Assembly: GCA_003170875.1 (NCBI GenBank)
Contig: PMYJ01000213.1
Span: forward strand, 1,161-11,597
Reading direction: 5' to 3'
Length of the DNA stretch: 10,437 nucleotides
Origin: Candidatus Dormiibacterota bacterium
Lineage (GTDB): Bacteria > Chloroflexota > Dormibacteria > Aeolococcales > Aeolococcaceae
The notes under the pieces are model-generated. The model saw only the letters and a list, made by a program, of their open reading frames with translations, made no database searches and was not told where the DNA came from. This document shows positions 1 to 5,527 of the stretch, piece by piece; positions within the stretch are counted from its first letter, which is position 1; each line of letters begins with the position of its first letter. The position numbers were made by a program, and so were the translations under genes.

Positions 1-750
1 CATGTGGAGGGCGCGGTCGACCCCGTCCGCGACCTCGATGTCGTCGAGCTGGAGCTGCAGCTCGCCGACCTGGAGACGGTGACCCGCCGGCTCGACAAGC
101 GGGAGAAGACAGCCCGGCTCCAGAAGGAGAAGGCGGAGGAGGCCCTCGAGGTCATGCGCCGCGTCCGTGACCACCTCGACGCCGGTGAGCCGGTGCGCAC
201 CCTGGCCCTCTCGGAAGAGGAGCGCGGCCACATCCACGAGCTCTACCTGCTCACCTCCCATCCCCTGATCGTGGTGGTCAATGTGGGTGAGGGCGACGCG
301 GGCAAGCCGCCCCTCGAGGCTGTCGTCGAGCTGGCCCGCCGTCACGGCGGCGACTGCCTGGCCATCTCCGCCCGGATCGAATCCGAGATCGTCGAGCTTC
401 CCGCGGCGGACCGCCGCGAGTTCCTGGCCTCCGTGGGACTGCCGGAGCCGGGCCTCGACCGGCTGGCCCGCGACGCCTACGGGCTCCTCGACCTGATCAC
501 CTTCTTCACGGCGGGGGAGAAGGAGGTGCGCGCCTGGACGCTGCAGCGTGGCGGCACGGCCGTGGAGGCCGCCGGCGTCATCCACACCGACTTCGCCCGC
601 GGCTTCATCCGGGCCGAGGTGGTCGGGGCCGAGGAGCTGATCGAGGGCGGGTCGTACCTGGCGGTCCGCGAGTCGGGTCGCCAGCGGCTGGAGGGGAGGG
701 ACTACGTCGTCCGCGACGGCGACGTCGTCCACTTCCGATTCAATGTCTAG
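1..750 (+). CDS. ychF: Ribosome-binding ATPase YchF (OLA1/Obg-related), C-terminal part, 5' end outside window
   Basis: The reading frame is open from base 1 and ends in TAG at 748-750. The 249 visible residues cover the C-terminal two thirds of a protein that is normally about 360 aa, so the P-loop lies upstream. Visible in order are a start matching the YchF 'HVEG-VDP-RD' segment, a highly charged coiled-coil insertion (about bases 45-200), an Asn-Val-Gly-Glu at 280-291, and a C-terminal TGS domain (about 490-747) ending in the typical 'DGDVVHFRFNV'. In this family the G4 motif NKxD is replaced by NxxE, which shifts preference from GTP to ATP; the NVGE seen here fits that. YchF binds ribosomes and is linked to translation and stress responses. 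The GTG at 4-6 is an internal codon, not the start. The end overlaps tyrA by 8 bp, suggesting coupled translation. Confidence 0.95.
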   Translation, partial: HVEGAVDPVRDLDVVELELQLADLETVTRRLDKREKTARLQKEKAEEALEVMRRVRDHLDAGEPVRTLALSEEERGHIHELYLLTSHPLIVVVNVGEGDAGKPPLEAVVELARRHGGDCLAISARIESEIVELPAADRREFLASVGLPEPGLDRLARDAYGLLDLITFFTAGEKEVRAWTLQRGGTAVEAAGVIHTDFARGFIRAEVVGAEELIEGGSYLAVRESGRQRLEGRDYVVRDGDVVHFRFNV

Positions 751-1813
751 GCACACTCTCGGTATCGTCGGCGTCGGCCTGATCGGCGGCTCGATCGGCA
801 TGGCGGCGCGCCGGGCCGGCTGGGAGGTGTCCGGGGTCGATGCGGACGGCACCCTGGAGAGCGCGGTGGAGCTGGGGGCGATCGACCACCCGGCCACGCT
901 GGACGAGGTGCGCGGCGCCGAGATGGTGGTCCTGGCCGCGCCGGTATCCCGGATCACCGGACTGCTCGCCGAGCTGGCGCCGACCGACGCGCTGGTCACC
1001 GACGTCGGCAGCGCCAAGGCGGCGATCGTGCGCGCCGCCGCCGCCGCGGGCATCGGCCGCTTCGTCGGTGGGCATCCGATGGCGGGGAGCCAGCTGGGGG
1101 GAGTGGCCAATGCGAGCGCCGACCTCTTCCTGGGCGCGCGGTACCTGATCACCCCGACGGGAGACACCCTCCCAGAGGCCTACGCGCGGATCACCCAGTT
1201 TGTCCGTGACGACCTCGGCGCGGTACCGACGGCGGTCGACCCGGAGCGCCATGACCGGCTGGTCGCCGCGCTCTCGCATCTCCCCCACCTCCTGGCCGTC
1301 GCGCTCCTGGAGGTCACCTCGGGCATCTCTCCCGACGCCCTCTCCTTCGCGGGTCCCTCCTTCCGCGACCTGACCCGTGTCGGTGCCGCCAATCCCACCC
1401 TCTGGGCGGACATCCTGGCCGAGAACGCGGGGGCCATCCACGAGGTGCTCGGCTCCTTCAGTGAGGCCATGCGCCGGCTCGGCGGCGACATCGACGACCG
1501 TCCCGCCACCGAGCGCCGCTTCACCCAAGCCGGCGCCGCCTACCAGACTCTCGGCGGATTTCTCATCGAGCAGACCGGGCACAACGTCGACGTCGCCGTG
1601 CCGATCGAGAACCGGCCCCGGGTGCTCGCCCAGGTCACCACCCTGATGGGGTCCAACGACATCAACATCCTCGACCTCTACATGCAGCACTCGGACACGC
1701 GCCATGCCGCCCTGGTCCTCACCATCGACGCGGCCTCGGTCGATCGGGCGCTCGGCCTGTTGCGGGGAGCCGGCTTCCATGCGGAGCCCCTGGCCACCGG
1801 CCAGGCGGATTAG
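743..1813 (+). CDS. tyrA: Prephenate dehydrogenase with C-terminal ACT domain (tyrosine biosynthesis)
   Basis: This 356-aa cytosolic enzyme oxidises prephenate with NAD+ to 4-hydroxyphenylpyruvate, the committed step to tyrosine; arogenate as substrate cannot be excluded. The N-terminal Rossmann fold carries GVGLIG at residues 10-15 and an acidic D33 at the end of strand 2, which favours NAD over NADP. Family motifs follow: DVGSAK (87-92), GGHPMAGS (109-116) and SHLPH (178-182), then the helical dimerisation domain containing FAGPSFRDLTR. S90 and H111 are 21 residues apart, the same spacing as the Ser/His active-site pair known from Aquifex TyrA. Residues about 283-350 form an ACT domain (start VDVAVPIENRPRVLAQV), which in this family usually gives feedback control by tyrosine. 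The ATG at 743 lies inside the end of ychF (8-bp overlap) and has no Shine-Dalgarno sequence, so translation is probably coupled. The stop overlaps the stop of the convergent transporter gene. Confidence 0.95.
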   Translation: MSRHTLGIVGVGLIGGSIGMAARRAGWEVSGVDADGTLESAVELGAIDHPATLDEVRGAEMVVLAAPVSRITGLLAELAPTDALVTDVGSAKAAIVRAAAAAGIGRFVGGHPMAGSQLGGVANASADLFLGARYLITPTGDTLPEAYARITQFVRDDLGAVPTAVDPERHDRLVAALSHLPHLLAVALLEVTSGISPDALSFAGPSFRDLTRVGAANPTLWADILAENAGAIHEVLGSFSEAMRRLGGDIDDRPATERRFTQAGAAYQTLGGFLIEQTGHNVDVAVPIENRPRVLAQVTTLMGSNDINILDLYMQHSDTRHAALVLTIDAASVDRALGLLRGAGFHAEPLATGQAD

Positions 1814-2847
1814 CTGGCCGCCTCGGTGGCCTCGGGGGCCAGGCGGAACTCGGACGGCTGATCCGTCCTCACGACCTCGTGGCGCTTGAGGAAGTTGAGA
1901 CAGGTCACGGCGGCGACCAGGAGCACCGCGCCGGCGATCTCGAGCGGCTTCAGCGGCGACCCGAATCCGACCGGGGTGGGGAGCGAGAAGATGAGGAAGA
2001 GGGCGGCGGGGTAGCCAAGCTCGGCGAAGCTCGAGATCGAGGCGGGGGTGCTGGAGAGGGCGCGGTAGTAGAGCACCATGGCGATGAGTCCGGGGATCAG
2101 GGCGATGCCGAGGAAGCTCGGAAGCTGTCCGATCGAGTACTGCGTGAAGCCGGCCGCACCCCGATCGGTGAGCATGAGGACGAGGAGCACCGGCAGGGCC
2201 AGGACGAAGCGCATCGCCGAGGTGCTGGCGAAGGAGACTCCCGAGAGGGCGTAGCGGCCGAGCACGGTGCCCGCCGCCCAGAGCGCCACGGCGCCGACGA
2301 CGAAGAGGGCGGCCTGGAGCTGGGCCTGGGGCGCGGTCGGGCTCTGGGAGAAGACGATGAGGGCGGCACCGGCCAGGGCCGCGGCGGCGATGGGCCAGAA
2401 GGCGGGTCTCCGGCGCTCGCGGAGGACGATCCAGGCGAGCGTCGCCCCGAACACCGGCTGCAGCAGGTAGAGGAGGTAGACCTCGGACTGCACGCCGAGG
2501 CTCGCGGCATGGCTGAGGGAGGGGGCGAACGCGTAGGTGAGGGAGCGGGTGAAGAGGACGGTGGCGACGGCCTGGGGACCGGCGGCGATGACGGCCAGGG
2601 CCAGCCAGGTCCGCCAGGAGGCCGCTCGCAGCTCGCGCGCCACCCGCCGCATGACCGGGATGAAGCAGAGGCTGATGAGCAGATCCTCGACCAGGACGAT
2701 CTCGCTCGCGGACAGCTTCCAATGGTGGAGGAGATTGGGGCGAAAGAACGCGTCCACCGCCCAGAGCGCTGCCGCCAGGGTGATGAAGAGGGCCGAATAG
2801 CGGTCGATCAGCCCCGTCCGCTCCGCCCGACCGGCCTGGATGGTCAT
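1810..2847 (-). CDS. EamA/DMT-family membrane transporter
   Basis: This 345-aa integral membrane protein of the drug/metabolite transporter superfamily has about ten hydrophobic segments in two similar halves (about residues 16-166 and 177-321). Each half carries an EamA hallmark: the first has a Gln-Pro-Val-Phe-Gly-Ala segment followed by an Arg-Glu-Arg loop near residues 130-147, and the second has 'AELGYPAALFLIF' near 275-287. The ends are hydrophilic, and the last 25 residues or so are acidic and cytoplasmic. Family members export amino acids, metabolites or drugs; the substrate cannot be read from sequence. The gene converges on tyrA, with TAA (revcomp of 1810-1812) overlapping TAG (1811-1813), so no terminator fits between them. 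The start ATG (2847-2845) is only 9 nt from a candidate extended -10 box, which implies a leaderless or very short-leader mRNA. Confidence 0.9.
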   Translation of the reverse strand: MTIQAGRAERTGLIDRYSALFITLAAALWAVDAFFRPNLLHHWKLSASEIVLVEDLLISLCFIPVMRRVARELRAASWRTWLALAVIAAGPQAVATVLFTRSLTYAFAPSLSHAASLGVQSEVYLLYLLQPVFGATLAWIVLRERRRPAFWPIAAAALAGAALIVFSQSPTAPQAQLQAALFVVGAVALWAAGTVLGRYALSGVSFASTSAMRFVLALPVLLVLMLTDRGAAGFTQYSIGQLPSFLGIALIPGLIAMVLYYRALSSTPASISSFAELGYPAALFLIFSLPTPVGFGSPLKPLEIAGAVLLVAAVTCLNFLKRHEVVRTDQPSEFRLAPEATEAAS

Positions 2848-2856
2848 CTCGTTTCG

Positions 2857-2865
2857 AGGGTACCA
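2857..2865 (-). promoter_or_regulatory. Candidate extended -10 promoter of the EamA transporter gene
   Basis: Read on the minus strand, TGGTACCCT (TGn followed by TACCCT) lies 9 nt before the ATG at 2847. I see no convincing -35 at a 17-bp spacing. If used, transcription would start at or just before the start codon. The call rests on motif and position only. Confidence 0.35.
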
Positions 2866-2905
2866 GGGGCGCCCGGTTCGGCCGGGGTGCCAGGGGGTCC
2901 TCCCC

Positions 2906-2914
2906 TGCTAGGCT
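2906..2914 (+). promoter_or_regulatory. Candidate extended -10 promoter of the 2928-4845 operon
   Basis: TGCTAGGCT (TGn followed by TAGGCT) lies 13 nt before the ATG at 2928. There is no clear -35 and no Shine-Dalgarno sequence between this box and the ATG, so the first gene would be nearly leaderless. A 5-bp inverted repeat (GCTTC 2912-2916, GAAGC 2923-2927) overlaps the end of the box and abuts the start codon; it could be an operator or chance. Confidence 0.4.
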
Positions 2915-2927
2915 TCGCGGCTGAAGC

Positions 2928-3386
2928 ATGGCCAAGAAGACCCGGAAGCAGAAGCAGCGCGCCGCCACTCGCCGTCCGGCCGGTGTGGCACCGGCGCGTC
3001 CGGTCGCTGGTCCCGCCGCCACCCCGCTCGCCGGCGGGGCGAGCCGGATGGTCGCGACCGCCGTTGACGAGGAGAGCCCGGCCAGAGCGACCTCGATCGC
3101 GGCAGGTGCCGGGAGCTCGACGGAGAGCACCCGACGCCGCGTTGAGCGCGTCACCCCCGCATCCGCCTCGAGCATCGCCGCGAGCCGGCAGCAGCGCGCC
3201 TCCGTCAAGAGCGCCCGCTTCGGGACCACGGCGTCGATGGTCGAGGCCCTGGACAGCGACGATCCGGCGATCCCCTTCGACCGCGTCCCCTACGTCCCGT
3301 CCGACCTCCGCCGGGTAGCCGTGATGGCCAGCATCATGGTGGTCCTCATCTTGATCGCCTGGGCCATCGTCAGCGTCGTCGACTGA
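2928..3386 (+). CDS. Small membrane protein with basic N-terminus and a single C-terminal TM (tail-anchored architecture), unknown function
   Basis: I do not recognise a named family in this 152-aa protein. It opens with a strongly basic head (MAKKTRKQKQRAATRR), followed by an Ala/Pro/Ser/Thr-rich, probably disordered stretch (about 17-100) with scattered arginines. A more ordered segment (about 100-128, 'IPFDRVPYVPSDLRR') leads into one hydrophobic helix at about 130-151 (VAVMASIMVVLILIAWAIVS), after which only an Asp remains. There is no N-terminal signal peptide. The arginines before the helix predict an N-in topology, with the soluble part in the cytoplasm and the tail buried in the membrane. 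The basic head could contact nucleic acid, ribosome or membrane phosphates (inference). The ATG at 2928 has no Shine-Dalgarno sequence but lies just after a candidate promoter. It is the first gene of a likely operon, 18 bp ahead of the Get3/ArsA-like ATPase. Confidence 0.85.
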   Translation: MAKKTRKQKQRAATRRPAGVAPARPVAGPAATPLAGGASRMVATAVDEESPARATSIAAGAGSSTESTRRRVERVTPASASSIAASRQQRASVKSARFGTTASMVEALDSDDPAIPFDRVPYVPSDLRRVAVMASIMVVLILIAWAIVSVVD

Positions 3387-3404
3387 GGTCGGAGGGCTAC
3401 GCGG

Positions 3405-4577
3405 ATGCGTGTGATCCTCTATACGGGAAAGGGCGGGGTCGGCAAGACGACCGTGGCAGCCGCCACCGCCGTGCGCTGCGCGCAGCTCGGACAGCGGACG
3501 CTGGTGATCAGCACCGATGCTGCGCACAGCCTCGGCGACTCGCTGGACTTCCCGCTCGGCGAGGATCCCAAGCTGGTCGCGACCAACCTCTGGGCCCAGG
3601 AGGTCAATGCGCTCCACCAGCTGGAGGGCCACTGGGACCGGATCCGCATCTACCTCAGCTCGCTCTTCTCCTCCCAGGGCGTCGACGACATCGTGGCCGA
3701 GGAGCTGGCGTCGCCGCCGGGGATGGAGGAGATCGCCTCCCTGATGCAGATCCGCCAGCACAAGGCCGAGGGCAAGTTCGACACCCTGATCGTCGACTGC
3801 GCCCCGACCGGCGAGACGCTCCAGCTGCTCGCCTTCCCGGACGTGGCCCGCTGGTACCTGCAGCGGCTCTTCCCCGCCTCACGGGCGGTGATGAGGGTGG
3901 CCCGGCCGGTGGTGCAGCCCTTCGTCTCCATCCCGCTCCCCCCGGACGAGATATTCGGTCACATCAAGCGGCTGCTGCTCGACTTGGAGGGGATGAAGAG
4001 CATCCTGGGCGACCCCAAGACCTGCACGGTGCGCCTGGTCCTCAACCTCGAGAAGATGGTCCTCAAGGAGGCCCAGCGCGCCTTCACCTACCTCAGCCTG
4101 TACGACTACCTCACCGACCTGGTGGTGGTGAACCGGGTGCTGCCGCCGGAGGTGACCGACAGCTACTTCGCCTCCTGGCGGGAGATCCAGAGCCGGTACA
4201 ACGAGTCCGTGGAGTCGCTCTTCGACCCCATACCGATCCGCCGGTCCAAGCTCTTTGACCACGAGATCGTCGGACTCGAGGGCCTGCGAGAGCTGGCCGG
4301 CGTGCTCTTCGGCGACGAGGACCCGGCTCGTATCTACTACCACACCGTGCCCCAGCGGCTGCGCCGGGTGAACGGGCGCTACGAGCTGCAGCTCCAGCTC
4401 CCCTTCATCTCCAAGGAGGAGGTCGACGTTCGCCACAGCGAGGGAGAGCTGTACGTCACCGTGGGTGCCTACAAGCGGGAGATCTCCCTGCCCCGCATCC
4501 TCAACGGCAAGCAGGTGAGCAGGGCGAGGCTCGACGACGGCCTGCTGCGCGTCACGTTCGCGGACAGCCAGAAATGA
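3405..4577 (+). CDS. ArsA/Get3-family ATPase with C-terminal Hsp20-like domain
   Basis: This 390-aa cytosolic ATPase has the deviant Walker A KGGVGKTT (9-16) with its signature lysine K9, a switch I-like STDAAHS (36-42), a PG-(M)-E element (105-108) like that of Get3/ArsA proteins, and the family A-loop/switch II region DCAPTGETLQLL (131-142). Residues about 325-386 look like the small-heat-shock-type beta domain found at the end of many bacterial ArsA-like proteins (ELQLQLPF, a conserved glycine-rich turn, ...LLRVTF). There is only one ATPase half, unlike the duplicated arsenite-pump ArsA, so it would work as a dimer like Get3. I find no CxxC zinc motif, only three cysteines (25, 132, 207), and no arsB, arsC or arsR nearby, so arsenite export is unlikely. 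The Shine-Dalgarno GGAGG (3391-3395) sits 9 nt before the ATG. The client is unknown; a membrane-protein targeting or chaperone role is inferred. Confidence 0.92.
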   Translation: MRVILYTGKGGVGKTTVAAATAVRCAQLGQRTLVISTDAAHSLGDSLDFPLGEDPKLVATNLWAQEVNALHQLEGHWDRIRIYLSSLFSSQGVDDIVAEELASPPGMEEIASLMQIRQHKAEGKFDTLIVDCAPTGETLQLLAFPDVARWYLQRLFPASRAVMRVARPVVQPFVSIPLPPDEIFGHIKRLLLDLEGMKSILGDPKTCTVRLVLNLEKMVLKEAQRAFTYLSLYDYLTDLVVVNRVLPPEVTDSYFASWREIQSRYNESVESLFDPIPIRRSKLFDHEIVGLEGLRELAGVLFGDEDPARIYYHTVPQRLRRVNGRYELQLQLPFISKEEVDVRHSEGELYVTVGAYKREISLPRILNGKQVSRARLDDGLLRVTFADSQK

Positions 4578-4605
4578 CCGACGCGCCTTCGGAGGAATCG
4601 AAAAG

Positions 4606-4845
4606 ATGAGTGACAGCCCCAACCCGCTCCCGCTCTGGCTCCTCGAGGAGGCCGGTCGTCAGCTGGGCAAGCTGGTGCCCCCGGAGGCGGTGTCGCACTT
4701 CCTCAACGCCCAGCGCGAGGTGGTGCTCGGCATCACGGCGCTGCTCGAGAACGGCAAGCCGCCGGCGAGCACCACCTCCCGGGGACGCCGTATCCCCACG
4801 ACCCAGGTCCGGTCCAGACGACCCCGCCGCGTCATCGTCGATTGA
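4606..4845 (+). CDS. Small helical protein with basic tail, unknown function
   Basis: This 79-aa protein matches no family I can name. It has two likely amphipathic helices: about residues 8-22 (LPLWLLEEAGRQLGK) and, after a Pro-Pro turn, 27-49 (AVSHFLNAQREVVLGITALLE). A 25-residue Arg/Pro/Ser/Thr-rich tail follows (SRGRR ... RSRRPRRV). The helical part loosely recalls phasin-like or membrane-surface helices, but that is only an impression. It is supported as real by a strong Shine-Dalgarno sequence (GGAGGA 4591-4596, 9 nt before ATG), GC-rich third positions throughout, and its position 28 bp after the ATPase gene. It could be a partner or adaptor of that ATPase. No signal peptide or TM is visible. 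Confidence 0.8.
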   Translation: MSDSPNPLPLWLLEEAGRQLGKLVPPEAVSHFLNAQREVVLGITALLENGKPPASTTSRGRRIPTTQVRSRRPRRVIVD

Positions 4846-4848
4846 GGC

Positions 4849-4863
4849 GCGGGGGTCACCCGC
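4849..4863 (+). terminator. Weak hairpin after the ATPase operon, possible terminator
   Basis: The arms GCGGG (4849-4853) and CCCGC (4859-4863) flank a 5-nt loop 4 nt after the stop at 4845. No T-run follows, so at best it is a weak or U-tract-free terminator. It may instead be chance in GC-rich DNA. Confidence 0.25.
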
Positions 4864-4907
4864 ATCGAGGAGACGGTGCAGCGGGGGAATCGGGCACGCC
4901 GGTGACA

Positions 4908-4930
4908 GGCGCCCATCCGAGCGGGGCGCC
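4908..4930 (+). promoter_or_regulatory. Inverted repeat just upstream of the Nudix gene
   Basis: A perfect 7-bp inverted repeat (GGCGCCC 4908-4914, GGGCGCC 4924-4930) with a 9-nt spacer ends 9 nt before the ATG at 4940. It occupies the place where a Shine-Dalgarno sequence would be expected. It may be an operator or an RNA hairpin affecting initiation. I saw no clear promoter boxes around it. Confidence 0.3.
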
Positions 4931-4939
4931 CACAGCCTG

Positions 4940-5527
4940 ATGAGCCGGCATGAACCCTCCAGCACCCGCCTGGCTCGGATCCTCTTCCACGACCGGCCCC
5001 CGCGCGATCCGCTCGCAACGCTCATGGTCGACGGCCAGGCCCGGCCGGTGGGCGGTGCCCAGCTCGTCATCCTCCACCAGGGTCGAGTGCTCCTGCAGTT
5101 CCGTCCCTGGCCGCCCGGGTGGGAGCTGCCCGGCGGGCACTGCGAACCAGGCGAGGACCCGAGCGTCACCGCGACGCGCGAGGCCGAGGAGGAGACGGGT
5201 CACTCGGTGCGGGTGCTCGGCCTGGTCGGTGTCTACACCTGGGAGGGGCTGCGCAGCGCGGGCGACGCCGTCTTCCTCGGCGCGATCACGGGCGGGAGGG
5301 CCCGGCGCAGCATCGAGGCCTGGTCGGTTCGCCTCTTCGCCCCCGACGACCTTCCGAGAACGATCTTCCCCTGGTGCCGGGAGCGGATCCGCGACGCGGT
5401 GGCGTGCAGCCGGGGGGCGGCACCCGTCCATCGCGTCCAGCCGGTGACGATGCGGCACGTGATGAACTTCGGGACCAGCTGGCTCCAGACCCCGGTGGAT
5501 GCCCTGACGCGACGGCGGCGGCAATGA
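4940..5527 (+). CDS. Nudix hydrolase
   Basis: This 195-aa cytosolic hydrolase acts on a nucleoside diphosphate linked to another moiety, with metal-dependent cleavage of the pyrophosphate bond. The Nudix box is complete at residues 66-88: G66, E72, R80-E81, E84-E85 and G87 fit Gx5Ex7REUxEExGU except that the last hydrophobic position is His. It is preceded by the typical strand 'PPGWELPGGHCEPGE'. An approximately 40-residue N-terminal lead (MSRHEPSSTRLARILFHDR) and an approximately 60-residue C-terminal extension (about 135-195, basic end TRRRRQ) go beyond the core domain; the substrate cannot be inferred. ATG 4940 is the only sensible start near the fold. The frame is also open upstream through the 79-aa gene, but that part is out-of-frame shadow. 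The stop overlaps the antiporter start (ATGA, 5524-5527), so the two are translationally coupled. Confidence 0.88.
   Translation: MSRHEPSSTRLARILFHDRPPRDPLATLMVDGQARPVGGAQLVILHQGRVLLQFRPWPPGWELPGGHCEPGEDPSVTATREAEEETGHSVRVLGLVGVYTWEGLRSAGDAVFLGAITGGRARRSIEAWSVRLFAPDDLPRTIFPWCRERIRDAVACSRGAAPVHRVQPVTMRHVMNFGTSWLQTPVDALTRRRRQ

Noticed and set aside
740..3229. Very long minus-strand open frame (829 codons) across tyrA, the transporter gene and the small membrane protein gene
   Set aside because: It is antisense to three genes with clear family or context support and reads as Arg/Gly/Pro/His-rich low complexity without motifs, a typical artefact of GC-rich DNA.
1879..3318. Plus-strand open frame of 479 codons antisense to the EamA transporter
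   Set aside because: The composition is almost entirely Gly/Glu/Arg/Asp and then Pro/Ser/Arg, with no fold signature. The transporter frame on the other strand has TM segments and EamA motifs.
3405..4577. Arsenic-resistance operon
   Set aside because: There is only a single-half ArsA-like ATPase, no conserved metalloid cysteine arrangement that I can see, and no arsB, arsC, arsD or arsR in the window.
2844..4622. Minus-strand open frames (2844-3761 and 3879-4622) under the ATPase gene
   Set aside because: They mirror the ArsA/Get3 gene, whose motifs are complete, and their products are His/Gly/Val-rich without recognisable domains.
4902..4939. Alternative GTG start (4902) for the Nudix gene
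   Set aside because: It is not in the Nudix frame; ATG 4940 is the nearest in-frame start before the fold.
5119..5523. Upstream in-frame extension of the antiporter reading frame back to 5119
   Set aside because: This part is out-of-frame Nudix sequence. The Nudix box is intact in the other frame, and ATG 5524 overlaps the Nudix stop in the usual ATGA manner directly before the first TM.
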